Shown here one piece after another: positions 10,437 through 22,692 of a DNA stretch of 64,000 nt (its first letter is position 1; each line of letters opens with the position of its first letter). The position numbers were made by a program, and so were the translations under genes. The DNA is from Ricinus communis (Eukaryota; Streptophyta; Magnoliopsida; Malpighiales; Euphorbiaceae). The notes beneath the pieces were generated by a model. It saw only the letters and a list, made by a program, of their open reading frames with translations, did not search any database and was not told the DNA's origin. The stretch lies in NCBI RefSeq assembly GCF_019578655.1, contig NC_063259.1, positions 30,925,277 to 30,989,276 of the forward strand, read 5' to 3'.

Positions 10437-13061
10437 CTAAACGTGAGAAATATTGGCAACAGAAAGTGTTTCTGTGGAGCCAAGTAACATAGAAGATGAA
10501 GATGATGACCATCCTTCTTCATGTGTATAGTCTTCAGTATCCTTTAATGGCGTCTCCTCTGGATAAAAAGCAGGCTTGGGAGGCAAAACTAGACTTTCTA
10601 AATCTTCTTCAAGCATGTTTATTACTCTGTTCATGGGAGGACGACTGCTCGGCTTCATTTGTATGCACCACAATGCTACTATAATCATCTTCTTTCTTAT
10701 TCTCATCTCATCATCCGTGGCATCTCCAAGTTCTACTTTTCCATTACTCATTTGGTTATAAACCCAGAAGGGAAAGTAATCTTGGCTGGAAGAGGGATCT
10801 ACCAGCGGATTCCAGTTCTTTCTTTTGCCAATCATTTCCATTAGCAACATTCCAAAACTGTAAACATCAGCTTTGAATGAAACACCACCGATGTTCTTGT
10901 AAAATAATTCAGGTGCAATATATCCCATTGTTCCTCTTGCTGCAGTAAGAGAGACAGTATTATGATTTGTTGGATATAATTTAGCAAGTCCAAAATCAGA
11001 AACTCTTGGAGTAAAATTCTCATCTAGAAGAATGTTGTGAGGCTTGATATCAAAATGTAGAATTTGCATTTCACAACCTCTGTGTAAATATTCAATACCA
11101 CGTGCTACTCCTAAAGAAATCTCATACATTTTTCTCCAACTTAATGAAGCATACCCTTCTTCATAAAAGATGTATTTATCAAGAGATCCATTAGGCATGA
11201 ATTCATATACAAGAGCACGCTTCGACCCCTCAAAACAAAAACCTACTAGTCGCACCACATTAATATGGTGAATTCTTCCAATGGTTGCCACTTCATTCAT
11301 GAATTCTTGGCCATTTGCTGCTTTGGATTTGCCTAAAATCTTTACTGCTGCAAGACAACCACTGCGAAGCTTCCCTTTGTATACTGATCCATAGCCTCCT
11401 TCTCCCAGTTTATCCTTAAAATTATTAGTCATTTTCCTAATATCTAAGTAGGAGTACCTTATAGGCATGAAGTTATTTTGACTTTCCAGGAACTCTTCAA
11501 TATTATCATACATGGATAAATGCCTCTTGCGCCACTTATAGATCAAGAATGCAAACGCAAAAGGACTGCAGAATACGAACTTTGCTGCAGGCAGCAATGC
11601 TGGGCAGAAATTAGAAAAGACAAAGGTATCAGCTATGTTGAGTAGCAAATGGTGGTGTTCAAATTTTTTCAAGATTCATAATTTGGAGGAATGTTCATGT
11701 TCTTACCTAAGATTAGAAGAATCAACCAGCTAACTGTAACAAAAGAAAATTAAAGAGTTAGTTAGGAAGGCACATCTATTGACTGGCAACTGAACTCACC
11801 CATGAATGATCTCTCTTTTTGTAACATTAAAAAGCAGAGAGAGAAATGCTTACGGTATTTAAGCTGGGAGAGAAATGATTTGATATGGGAAATTAGCGAG
11901 TCAAACACTCCTGCAATGAATTAAAGGATATCATAATATCAGCAAAAGATATGCAATAATTATCGACAGACGTTAGAATTAGAGCAGTTCACCATGTCAT
12001 GAGGATGAGATAAACAGATTTTGAGCCTTGAGTTATTTACTACGAGATAAACCAGCTACTAGCACAATTGCTTACTTGATCAGAATGCTTATAGGAAGGT
12101 TCCTCGTGAGAAATTTGTACAAGTAGACTAATGAAAAGGAATTAAAGTGCTTCTATTAGAAGCATTAAGTTATAGTATTCATTTCCTGAATGTATAAAAA
12201 TAAAATCCGGTTAAAGAGGTCTAGTTAAAGAGAAGTAGTGGAAAAAGAAAAGGCAGCGTCTTTCTCTTTTTAAGTCAGGATTTACATACCGTGCGAGTTG
12301 CAGGGAGAAGTGCTGCCCACAGGGTAGCATTTTTCATCACCATGGCAAAACTCACAAGTAATATCAAACCACCGAAGCTCAAATCCGAATGCAAGCTGAT
12401 TGTGGATGTCCATATAGGAGAGTTTCTTTCCATGTCTTTGCAGCAGCAATGAAGACATAGCAACCAGCTCTATCGTGCACAAGTTCTCCACATTACTCAT
12501 TTCATCCCTACTAACCATAATATGAGAATACCTTCCATTAGTGCAAGAAGTAGCATCCCCATAAAGAGTAGAATTTACAGGATTCGCACAGTTCATAAAC
12601 ACAATCATGGCCTTTGGCACTTCGTAATCGTATCCGAACCAATGTTTCGCATCAGTGAAGTTGGCTCCACTTAGAGAAAATTGGGGGACGGACGAACAGT
12701 TTCCCTTTTCAACAGCAGCATCTACTACTCTGACTGTGGAGTTGTGGTGGTTGATAGACAGAACTCGGTATCTGCCTGAGAACAGGTATAATATTGTTTC
12801 ATTGTTCTCACAAGATAGCTCATAGACAGGGTAACCGCAGTTTTTTGAATCGGTTCTCAACCTGAAAGGTAATCTAATGTTCTTTACATCGCCACAGGAA
12901 GAAGGAGCACATAGACGTGTACCCTGTGCACTGCAACTTTGAAGGACTGTCACGAGGGAAACAAGGGCTAAGAAACCAGCAAAGAGAAACCTTCTTCCTA
13001 ACATATCAAGAAGCAGAGGAATCCAAGTCATGCGGTCTTGAGGGCGTGCATCACAGCACAT
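10437..13061 (-). CDS. LRK10-like receptor-like kinase (pair C, minus)
   Basis: Exons 13061-12290, 11910-11854, 11734-11708 and 11599-10437 sum to 2019 nt (672 residues) in a continuous frame. A cleavable leader ends near QSCSAQG. The Met at residue 20 (MLGRRFLF) is a plausible alternative start. The ectodomain follows the GUB_WAK pattern ([50 protein letters not shown]). The mini-exons encode [18 protein letters not shown] and LSWLILLIL before the membrane segment. Kinase: GEGGYG about 351, Lys about 372, HFDIKPHN (non-RD), DFGLAK, GYIAPE. Ser/Glu-rich C-terminal tail. It is divergent from the gene at 13910, across a longer spacer than the other pairs. Role in defence or stress signalling is inferred from the family only. 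Confidence 0.9.
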
Positions 13062-13909
13062 TGGAAAAAAGAAAGGATATTAAGTACGGAAGATGGTCAT
13101 CCTGACTTGTAGATTGTTCATTTAATTTAACAGGCTAGTCTAGATGTACAATGCCTATCTTCTGCTACTTTGAGATCATTTGTCAATGTCCAAAACTTTC
13201 AACATTGACATTTTCCAAATGCTAACGAAGTGCCTTTTAAAATATTGAGCTCCCATAACTGTCATTATCTCTTTGGATTTCAGTAAACTCCATTTCCATA
13301 AAGAAATCAAAGGAACGGAGACCAAGAAAAGGTGCACAGGACATGGTCACTAATTGACTTTCAAGTATCAAATAATTAAGTCATGGCAAAAGAGAAGGAA
13401 ACTTCATATCTTAGCTAAAGCTACGATCCATTTAAAAGGATAGGGAGAGAACCATGGATTGAAAGTAGATGAGCCAATCTTGGCTATATAATTAGAATTT
13501 CTAAAGATAATTATATTCTGCATCATGCTTACTTTTGCATTATAGCTCATTAAAAAATTTAGGAAAGATAGTTGAATATCTGAACATTATGATAGAATAT
13601 AGCTGTCTAGCCCTTAAAGAATCATGGACAAGCAATAATTTAGAAATTGTGTCTCTCTGCAGAGATAAGAATGAAGAGTGAAGACTATCCACTTCAGGGT
13701 CCACTATAAGATTCCAAATTTGACTTTAGATTTTCTTCAAGATTTGTTTGAATGAATTAATTATTCCACATTATCTATATAGATGAACCAAGTTCATAAA
13801 CATTAGTTATTGAGTTACAAGTCAACTCAATAAATCACAGAAGAGAGTCAAATCTACATTTATTGAGCAACAACAAAGCTGCTAACCTCAGACCAATTAA
13901 TCCTTGGAA
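13062..13909. promoter_or_regulatory. Divergent promoter spacer, pair C
   Basis: This 848-bp spacer has four W-box cores in either orientation: TTGACT 13354-13359, TTGACT 13719-13724, AGTCAA 13820-13825 and AGTCAA 13846-13851. The last two are close to the plus-strand start codon. No open frame was recognised. Confidence 0.45.
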
Positions 13910-16287
13910 ATGGATCTCTCTTTCAGTGGCTTGTTGATACTAGTACTTGTAAACTATGCTGTAGGCCTTAATGAGTGCCAAGAATCAAGATGTGGGAGAC
14001 ATGGACCAATCATCCGATTTCCATTCCGCCTCAAGGACAAACAACCAGACCGTTGTGGCTATCCTGGGTTTGCACTATCTTGCCAGAGTCATCGTCCATT
14101 GCTGGAGTTGCCAAATTCGGTGAAACTTTACGTTGACAAAATTGATTATGCATCTCAGTATATTTTCACATCTGATCCAAACAAATGCCTTCCTAGACAC
14201 CTCTTAAACTTCAGCTTCAGTTTATCTACTAGTCCTTTCCAGTTTATGGATGAGTCTCGGTATAATGTTTTCTTCTTCAATTGTACATCAATGGATAGAG
14301 AAATGCTTCTGCAGATGCGTTGCCTTAGTAGTCCTGGCTATGATATTTATGCTTTTACATCCGATTATCCCCTCAGTTTCGTGTACCTGGCACACTGCAC
14401 CAAGATGTTCAATATTTCATCAATTTCGAATGAGATGATTGATGGGGCAAATTTTCTGCGCTTGAATTGGTCGAAGCCAGAATGTGGATTTTGTGAAAGT
14501 CAAGGCAAGTTCTGTAGATTGAAGAAAAACAGCACATATGAAACGGAATGTTATGACAAGCCTATACCTAAACCAACTGCTCAAGGTATAATAACCTTAC
14601 TTTCATATTCTACTTTATTTTTTGCAGTTCATAGGTCTGAACATATGCACACACATAAAGTATCTTTATTTCACAGATGGGTTCGTGCCTGATTCGACAC
14701 CGTCTGTAAGTCCTTGTTGAGCTGATGTGATCCCAGGTTAGCACTGACTTGAAGATGGAAATACTAGTTTAAATAATCACTGAAAAATGTTAAAACATCT
14801 CTATTATGTAAAGCAACATATAGAGAGGCTGCTGCAGTTTATGGTAGCCTAATTCACTCCTCTACATTATAAAACTGGGAAGCATCCAGGTAAAAGTGGC
14901 GTAGAGAGTTCACCAGTAAGCATAGTTGGGTAATATCTGTCCGTTTAGCAGTCAGGCAGACCTCTTCAGGACCTGTTACACTTGGGAACATTTCTGCTTC
15001 TTTATTTAAAAGGAGAACCTATAGAAGTAATAAAACATGACTACCAGATTCCAAGTACATATTAAACTAATGACACCATTACCTTCTGCAGGCATCAAAA
15101 CAAAGTTGATGGCCACAGGTGAGATGTCTTTACAATACACATTTTAAACTCTTCACTTTTATCATCTTGATTTTAGACTAAAAATTATTTTTTACATAGG
15201 TATAACACTAGGTCTATTTCTTCTGGTAGTAGTGGCGTTTGCCCTCTACCGAATCTACAACAATCACCAAGCAGAAGAAGAACATCAATCAAGGATTGAA
15301 AAGTTTCTGGAGGATTACAAGGCTCTCAAACCCACAAGGTATTCATACGCAGATATAAAAAGGATTACAAATCAATTTAAAGATAAGTTAGGGCAGGGAG
15401 CATATGGAACAGTGTTTAAAGGAAAGCTTTCCGATGAGATATTTGTGGCTGTAAAGATCCTCAATAACTCAACAGGAAATGGGGAAGAGTTCATTAATGA
15501 AGTTGGAACCATGGGAAACATCCACCATATCAATGTGGTCCGTTTGATTGGCCACTGTGCAGATGGATTTAGGAGAGCTCTAGTTTATGAGTACCTACCA
15601 AATGAATCCTTGGAAAAATTTATATCTTCAGGTGATGGTAAGAATCTTTCTCTCAGTTGGAAGAAGCTTCAAGACATTGCTGTTAGCATAGCCAACGGAA
15701 TTCAGTATCTGCACCAAGGGTGTGATCACCGAATCCTACATTTCGACATCAAGCCTCATAATATCTTGTTAGACGAGAATTTCAATCCTAAAATTTCAGA
15801 TTTTGGCCTGGCCAAGTTATGTTCAAAGGATCAGAGTGCTATTTCAATGACTACTGCTAGAGGGACAATGGGCTATATTGCACCTGAAGTCTACTCTAGG
15901 AACTTCGGAAATGTGTCATATAAATCAGATGTTTACAGTTTTGGAATGGTGTTGCTTGAAATGGTTGGAGGAAGGAAAAACAATGATGTAACAGTAGAGA
16001 ACGACAATCAGGTGTACTTCCCAGAACGGGTATACAAGCAGTTGGATGAAGGAGAAGAGCTGAGAATCAGATTAAAGGAAGAAGGAGACGCAGAAATAGT
16101 AAAGAAACTAACAATTGTGGGTCTTTGGTGCATTCAGTGGCACCCTATCGATCGTCCATCAATGAAAAGTGTAGTTCAAATGTTAGAAGAAGATGTAAAC
16201 AAATTAACAATGCCTCCTAATCCTTTTGCCTCTAGAGGTCCTACAGCAATGTCTGGGAAGCATGTTCACCAAGAGTTTTGGCTTTGA
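13910..16287 (+). CDS. LRK10-like receptor-like kinase (pair C, plus)
   Basis: Exons 13910-14585, 15092-15118 and 15200-16287 sum to 1791 nt (596 residues). The start is ATG 13910 (MDLSFSGLLILVLVNYAVG, a short signal peptide). The ectodomain of about 205 residues has CQESRCG, IIRFPFRLKDKQPDRCGYPGF, LELPNSVKLYVDKIDY, the CTKMF motif and CGFCESQGKFCRLK. The 27-nt middle exon encodes IKTKLMAT. The membrane helix is TLGLFLLVVVAFALYRIY (about 236-253). Kinase: GQGAYG about 299, Lys about 320, HFDIKPHN (non-RD), DFGLAK, GYIAPE. A further AG...GT segment at 14677-14705 is 29 nt and would break the frame if included. The C-terminus stops at HQEFWL, shorter than relatives ending HQELAVISE-E. AATAAA lies about 90 bp after the stop. 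Confidence 0.92.
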
Positions 16288-17853
16288 ATTTTGAAGCAGA
16301 CTGATTATATCATGTACGTTAATCCACCAAAAAAGAATATTATAAATATTATTTGATCTTGTATTGTTTTGGTGGGCAATAAAAACGCAAAGAAGAGAAA
16401 ATAAGCTTATGATACTGACATCAACAATCCTTTTCTATATAGAGATAAAAAAAAAAAAAAAAAAAAAAAACATTTAATTTTTGCAAATTTTGATGAAAAA
16501 TGCATGATTTTTTAATAAGAGAAATTATCTATATAATGACTTAAACATGTAATGAAGGTGTCTGTTGCCATAGAGGAATACTCCAACTGGGAAACTCTCC
16601 ATTCATTTGAATTTTTTGTAACTTTAACTCTATAATGATTATGTTTTATCTAAATTTAATTGGTTGTATATTTTAAATAATAACAAATATATTAACGGGT
16701 TCTTTCATATTGTATCCTAATATTTTGAAAATAGCTGCGTCCATATATTTGTGGCCATGCCCTATAACTTCTTAGGTAGTGTTGCTGTGAAAAACCAAAG
16801 CTTTTAAACATCCGGTTGGTTACAATTACATTTCTGAGGGCTGCTTATTAGTCACTTTTATTCTTGTTATTTTAAAATTTGAAACTTGAATAACTCACTT
16901 AAACCCTATTCACACCTACAATAATAAAGAGTAAAAAGATTAAAAGAAAATGGTATCAAATTCACCAGGACAATGTCATTCAAAAGTGACACTTCAACTT
17001 TAACTAAATCAGATTCCTAACAGTTGATGACTTAAGGACCAAAGTAATATGCCTTCTGCAAACATCAGGGGCTATTAGATATAATTAGTAACAATCGGAA
17101 CGAAAATGCCCATTAAAGAAAATTGCAGGGATGTCACTTTTCAAGCTTTCTCTCCTGCTCCGATTGTCTTGTTTCTGTTGTTTTGTGCTGGGCTTGGTAG
17201 TCTTTATCTTGATCTCGGGATGGCCATTTCTTGTCACAAGTTTGGACCATAGCTCATGGGTTTGTTATATTGACCCATTTAAAGCCGAGCGGAAGTAGAC
17301 GACTGCTTTTCCACACTGATACGTGGCTTTCTATATAGTCTGGTTAGTGAACTTCGGTAAATTATATTTTGGATCTAAATATAATAAGCATTGTGTATCA
17401 GGTGTTCAAAATATAGTCGTTTTATTTAAATGAGAGAGCTGAATTTTAACACACACGTATGTATGAAAGAGTTTCATTTCAAATATAATGTCTACCTATT
17501 ATTACTGATTTAAAATAAAATCACAAGTTTTCTTTCAACAGTTTGATTTAATTTTGTCTTCTCGATTGTCCATCATTTAAAACTTTAAATTAGATTGAGT
17601 AAGTTGTTGTTCTTTATTTTTTTTTCTCTGCTACATAATATTGTTGTTCTTATTTTTTTTCTTTTTTATTTTCATACATAGATTATATATATTTGTAGAT
17701 TTTATAAATTTATTTTTAACAAACTAAAGTTTTTTTATTTTTTCTCCATTCCTTAGACCTTTAAATCATATTCTACAAGGTTTAATCATTTCTTTCAAAA
17801 TATGATAACAATTTTATTGCTGAAAAATAATAAATTTACTATGTAGAACATTG
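16288..17853. other. AT-rich intergenic region
   Basis: Nothing coding was recognised. It contains the 3' region of the upstream gene, a 24-base A run at 16447-16470, and unremarkable AT-rich sequence. By the layout of the cluster, a minus-strand partner for the gene at 19957 would be expected between here and 19956, but no trace of its exons was seen. Confidence 0.5.
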
Positions 17854-19215
17854 AGGTTCATTATATATGAACTACATGTTCATTATGTTGTTCATAATTT
17901 TAAAAATAAATTTATTTTTGAAATAAAATAAATTCATTTCGTAGTACAATGAACCTTATATTACTAATAAATAAAAATAAAAGTTTTACGTGATGAACAT
18001 GTCATATGTGCATACAAATAAATCAGTATTCATGAATTTTAATAAACGGATTCATTATCTACAAACAACAGATTCATTAAAGTATTATTTGAGGTTCATT
18101 ATATATGAACTATAGGTTCATCATATTGTTTATAATTTTTAAAAAGATATATATTTTTGAAATGGAATATGTTTATTTTGTAGTACAATGAACCTTATAT
18201 CGTTAAGAGATGAATATAAACGCTTTACGCAATGAACATACTATATGTGTAAATAAATCAGTTTTCGTAAGTTATAATGAACGTGTTCATTATCTACAAA
18301 AAATAAGTTCATTAAAATATTGCTTGGGGTTCATTATATATAAACTATATGTTCATCATATTGTTTATAATTCTAAAAAAAATTATTTTTGAAATGAAAT
18401 ATATTCATTTTGTAGTACAATAAATCTTATATTATTAACAAATGAATATAAAAAATTTATATAATAAACATATCATATGTGCATAAAAATAAATAAGTAT
18501 TCCTGAGTTATAATGAATGGGTTCATTATCTACAAATAACAGGTTCATCAAAGTATCACTTAAGGTTCGTTATATATGAAGTACATGTCGATTATATATG
18601 AACTACAAATTTATCATGTTATTCATAATTTTGAAAATAAATATATTTTTAAAATGAAATAGGTTCATTTTGTAGTATAATGAACCTTATATCACTAATA
18701 TATGACTATTTTTTGATATAATGAATATATCATATGTGCATAAAAATAAATCAGTATTCATGAATTATAATGAACGAGTTTATTATCTACAAACATCAGA
18801 TTCATTAAAATATCACTACAAGTTCATTATACATGAACTACATGTTCATTATCATGTTCATAATTTTGAAAACAAATTTATTTTTTAAATGAAATAGATT
18901 CATTTTGTAGTCCAATAAACTTTATATCATTAACAAATGAATATAAAAATTTTATGTAATAAATAAACCCATATATGCATGCAAATAAATTAGTATTCAT
19001 AGGTTAATAATGAACGGATCCATTATCTACAAACTATAGGTTCATTAAAGTATCACTTGAAGTTCATTAAATCTATTACACTGTTTATAGTATAGACATA
19101 TTATTCTTAAAGTTATGATCAACAAGTTCATCGTCTACTAGGAATAGATTCATAACATATCACTTGAAATTCATTAAATATATAACAGAAATTCATTAAT
19201 TATAGATTATAATCA
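17854..19215. repeat. Tandem array of ~238-bp AT-rich units
   Basis: The block GGTTCATTATATATGAAC and the sequence around it recur at 17855, 18093, 18328, 18564, 18821 and 19061, giving spacings of 238, 235, 236, 257 and 240 bp. Every unit also carries variants of TTCATTTTGTAGTACAATGAACC, CATATGTGCAT and GAACGGGTTCATTATCTAC. The 257-bp unit holds an internal duplication of about 20 bp (a second TATATGAACTAC). After 19061 the array decays. Units are rich in short palindromes around GTTCAT/ATGAAC. There is no coding capacity. It looks like a diverged minisatellite or local satellite. Confidence 0.85.
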
Positions 19216-19956
19216 AGAAGTTCATTATACATATATAAAATGTTTTAAAAGAGTATTTTTATTTATACAAGATAAATAATATTATTCATCAATAACAAAA
19301 TCTATATAAAACATTAATTTTTCAATTATAAACTTTAGTTTCATAAAATTTAAACTGTAGATTCTTTAATATTTTTACTACTGTCTTTGCAAGCAATTTA
19401 TGTGATTATATTAAAATGTCATTTCAAATAAATATGAATATGTTCACAAAATAATAACATTTGCATAAATTTTAAATCTTAAAAGATTAAAATCAAAAAT
19501 CAATAAAATTGTAAAGATTGTAATTTTAAGAACAGAAGAGTCCGTGTAAAATAAAAATATAAAAAAATAAAAAGTTGATTTTTAAATATTGAGAAAGCTA
19601 AATGTGTATTTTGATTGAAGAAAAAAATTATATTTTAAGCTGATAATTTTTTTATTTTAATTATAAATAAAAATTGTTAATTAACTTTAATATACTTTTA
19701 AAACATGCGGGTTACACGTATAAATAATTCCAGGCACCGGGTACCTGGATATAATAACTCGCGTATTTCCAGGAATGCGCAATAACCGTTGACTGTCACA
19801 ATCAGTAATTGAACGCTCCCGCAATGCTAAATTTCCACAGTGATGCCTGTACAACACTAGTCAGTCAATTTAAAGAGAAGATAAATCCTTCTGTGCACTC
19901 AAATTCAGATTCATTTTCTGAAATTTCAAGAGAACTCGAGAATCATTACCTGGGAA
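19216..19956. promoter_or_regulatory. Upstream region of the unpaired receptor kinase
   Basis: The first ~500 bp are AT-rich with no feature. The promoter-proximal part has W-box cores TTGACT 19789-19794 and AGTCAA 19863-19868. A 40-bp segment, 19764-19803, recurs inverted at 28260-28299. Confidence 0.4.
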
Positions 19957-22062
19957 ATGAAATTTTTCGTTTTCTTGTTCATTCTAGTCCTGGTAGTCCT
20001 AGGACAAGAGGCTGCTGATGACTGCGCACCAGAAAAGTGTGGTGACGAGCTTTTTATTCGATTCCCATTCCGACTGAAAGAGAAACAGCCTAAGCACTGT
20101 GGCTATCCTGACCCTCGGTTTGACTTATCTTGCGAAGATAACAAATTTGCAGAGATGGAGCTACCAAACTCTGTCAAAGTCCACATCAGAAGTATTGATT
20201 ATGCATTACAGACCCTTCATGTATTTGGCACAGATGGCTGTCTAGCAAGAAACGCTAAAGATTTCAAATTATCTACTTCTAATTTCCAATTCTCCGCGTC
20301 CTTGAATGATTATGCTTTATTCAATTGTTCATCAGAAAACATAAATTCATATGCCGCAATATCTTGTCTTGGTGGTCCTGGTTATCAAGTTTATGCCTTT
20401 GATTCGTATAATCGCATTGATGACTTGCCCTTGACATCTTGTACCAAGATGTATAACCTTTCATCACTTCCACAAGACATGTTCAACGACAAAGATGTGA
20501 TTAGTTTGACTTGGTCCGAACCCAAGTGTCATGATTGTGAGGTACCGCGGAAACATTGTAGCTGGAAGAATGACTCAATTGTATGTTTAGAGTTGCCCAT
20601 AAGAAAAGCAGGTATGATTTTATCTTCAAGGTTATTTATTTTTCTTTTGTTTTCTTAATCGAGTATTTCTTCAATTGTCTTTTTTATTGTATGACTTGAG
20701 CTTTCTTGGGCACTAAAATAACAAAAAAGATTTGGTATCTGTATAAGCTTAGGACAGAAATCTGCAGAAATTGTAGTTGTATAAAGAACTCTCAGAAAAT
20801 TTTCTTCCTGCTAATGATGTTATTCATGTTTTACAGATGCCTTAATCAGGTTACGAACTGCAGGTAAGTTGTCAATATAAGACTTGTACTGAAGTTTTGC
20901 TAATAATCTTGATAATGTGGTTCCATAACTAGATGTTTTATATGCAGGTATAGTCCTTGGTTCGTGTCTACTGTTGATAGTGTCTGCTGCAGTGTTTCAT
21001 GTCTACAGGATTTACAGAAAACAAAAGGAAAACCAAGCAAGGATAGAGAAATTTTTGGAAGACTATAAAGCTCTCAAGCCCACAAGATACTCTTATGCTG
21101 ATTTGAAAAGGATTACGAATCAATTTAAGGACAAATTAGGCCAGGGAGCTTATGGCACTGTGTTTAAAGGGAGGCTTTCTGATGAGATTTTTGTGGCTGT
21201 GAAGGAGCTCAATAATTCGACGGGGAATGGAGAAGAGTTCATTAATGAAGTGGGAACAATGGGAAGAATTCACCATGTGAATGTTGTTCGCTTGGTTGGA
21301 TTTTGTGCTGATGGATTCAGAAGAGCGTTGGTTTATGAGTTCTTGCCAAATGAATCATTAGAGAAATTTATATTCTCAAATGATGGTGATAATAGTTCCC
21401 TTGGCTGGGAGAAGCTGGAAGATATTGCTCTTGGCATAGCCAAGGGGATTGAGTATCTTCACCAAGGTTGTGATCAGCGAATCCTCCATTTTGACATCAA
21501 ACCTCATAATATTTTGCTAGATGACAACTTCACGCCAAAAATTTCTGATTTTGGCCTGGCAAAATTATGTGCTAAAGATCAAAGTGCTGTATCCATGACT
21601 GCTGCTAGGGGAACCATGGGCTATATTGCACCTGAAGTGTTCTCTAGGAATTTTGGGAGTGTGTCTTATAAGTCGGACGTTTATAGCTTTGGAATGCTGC
21701 TGCTAGAAATGGTTGGAGGAAGAAAAAACATTGATATTGATGTGGAGAACTCTAGCCAAGTCTTCTTCCCAGAGTGGATATACAAGCATTTGGATCAAGA
21801 AGAGGAGCTGAGAATTCGCATTTTGGAAATAGGAGATGCTAAAATTGCAAAGAAACTTACAATTGTTGGATTATGGTGCATACAGTGGTACCCAGCAGAT
21901 CGTCCCTCGATGAAAGTTGTCGTTCAGATGTTGGAAGAGGAAGGAGGCGCTTTAACAATGCCACCTAATCCTTTTAACTCAGAAAGTGCTATGAAAGCCA
22001 ATGCTGCTATGCGTGGGAGACGTCTGCACCAAGAGTTAGCAGTCATCTCCGAAGTAGAGTGA
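19957..22062 (+). CDS. LRK10-like receptor-like kinase, unpaired copy
   Basis: Exons 19957-20611, 20837-20863 and 20948-22062 sum to 1797 nt (598 residues). The leader MKFFVFLFILVLVVLGQEA is a clear signal peptide. The ectodomain has CAPEKCGDELFIRFPFRLKE, HCGYPDPRFDLSC, LPNSVKVHIRSIDY, SCTKMYNLSSLP and CHDCEVPRKHC. The 27-nt exon encodes DALIRLRTA. A membrane helix (about 230-247) and a basic juxtamembrane segment follow. Kinase: GQGAYG about 292, Lys about 313 (VAVKEL), HFDIKPHN (non-RD), DFGLAK, GYIAPE, DRPSM. Tail HQELAVISEVE. Unlike the other plus-strand members it has no divergent partner; tandem repeats lie upstream instead. It converges on the gene ending at 22693. Confidence 0.93.
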
Positions 22063-22692
22063 TCATGTCCTGAGGTCCTCCATCTTGAACAAAATACAGT
22101 TGCTGTTATATTTATTCATCTGTACACTAAGTACTTGTTTAGGAAGCATAAATGTCTGCTGTATTAATGCAAGTTCTGAAGCATGTAATCTTAGAAGTTA
22201 CTGTATCACTTTACATCGTATGTATAAAATCTGTTATGATCAAGCTGATGACGAAGAAGCTATTATATGGAAGTTAACATCAACTAGAAGAGTTCATGAA
22301 GTAGCTGATGTATTCTACAACTGATAGGAGAGGCTTTAACTCTTCCAAAGTGGCTGTATAGGTTGCTATAAGGAGTGAGCTCGCATTGTAGAATGTTTGA
22401 ATCATTATCAATTAATGATAAATTACAATTTCTTCTTCTCTGGTTTTCAGTTCTGCAAACCAAATTACATTCTAAAAGAAACAAGGAACGTAACAAACTA
22501 CTTGAAATCTACTTTTACGCTAGTCTTTTACTCTTTTATCAGAACTGTAGAGACAATAGGTGCAAATATTACAATAGTGTACGCTAACACGCAACAGATT
22601 CATGGCTTGTGTAAATGCAGGAAATAGAATAGCTGTCTAATTCTATATTAACTTGGCCTAATAATAGTGGTACTTCATTGGTATATGATCAT
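22063..22692. other. Tail-to-tail spacer before pair D
   Basis: These 630 bp lie between converging genes and contain only short chance frames. They presumably hold the two 3' untranslated regions. Confidence 0.5.

Noticed and set aside
17854..19215. Regular repeats with short palindromes, superficially like a CRISPR array
   Set aside because: The whole ~238-bp unit repeats, including what would be spacers, and the locus is in a plant nuclear context. It is a tandem minisatellite.
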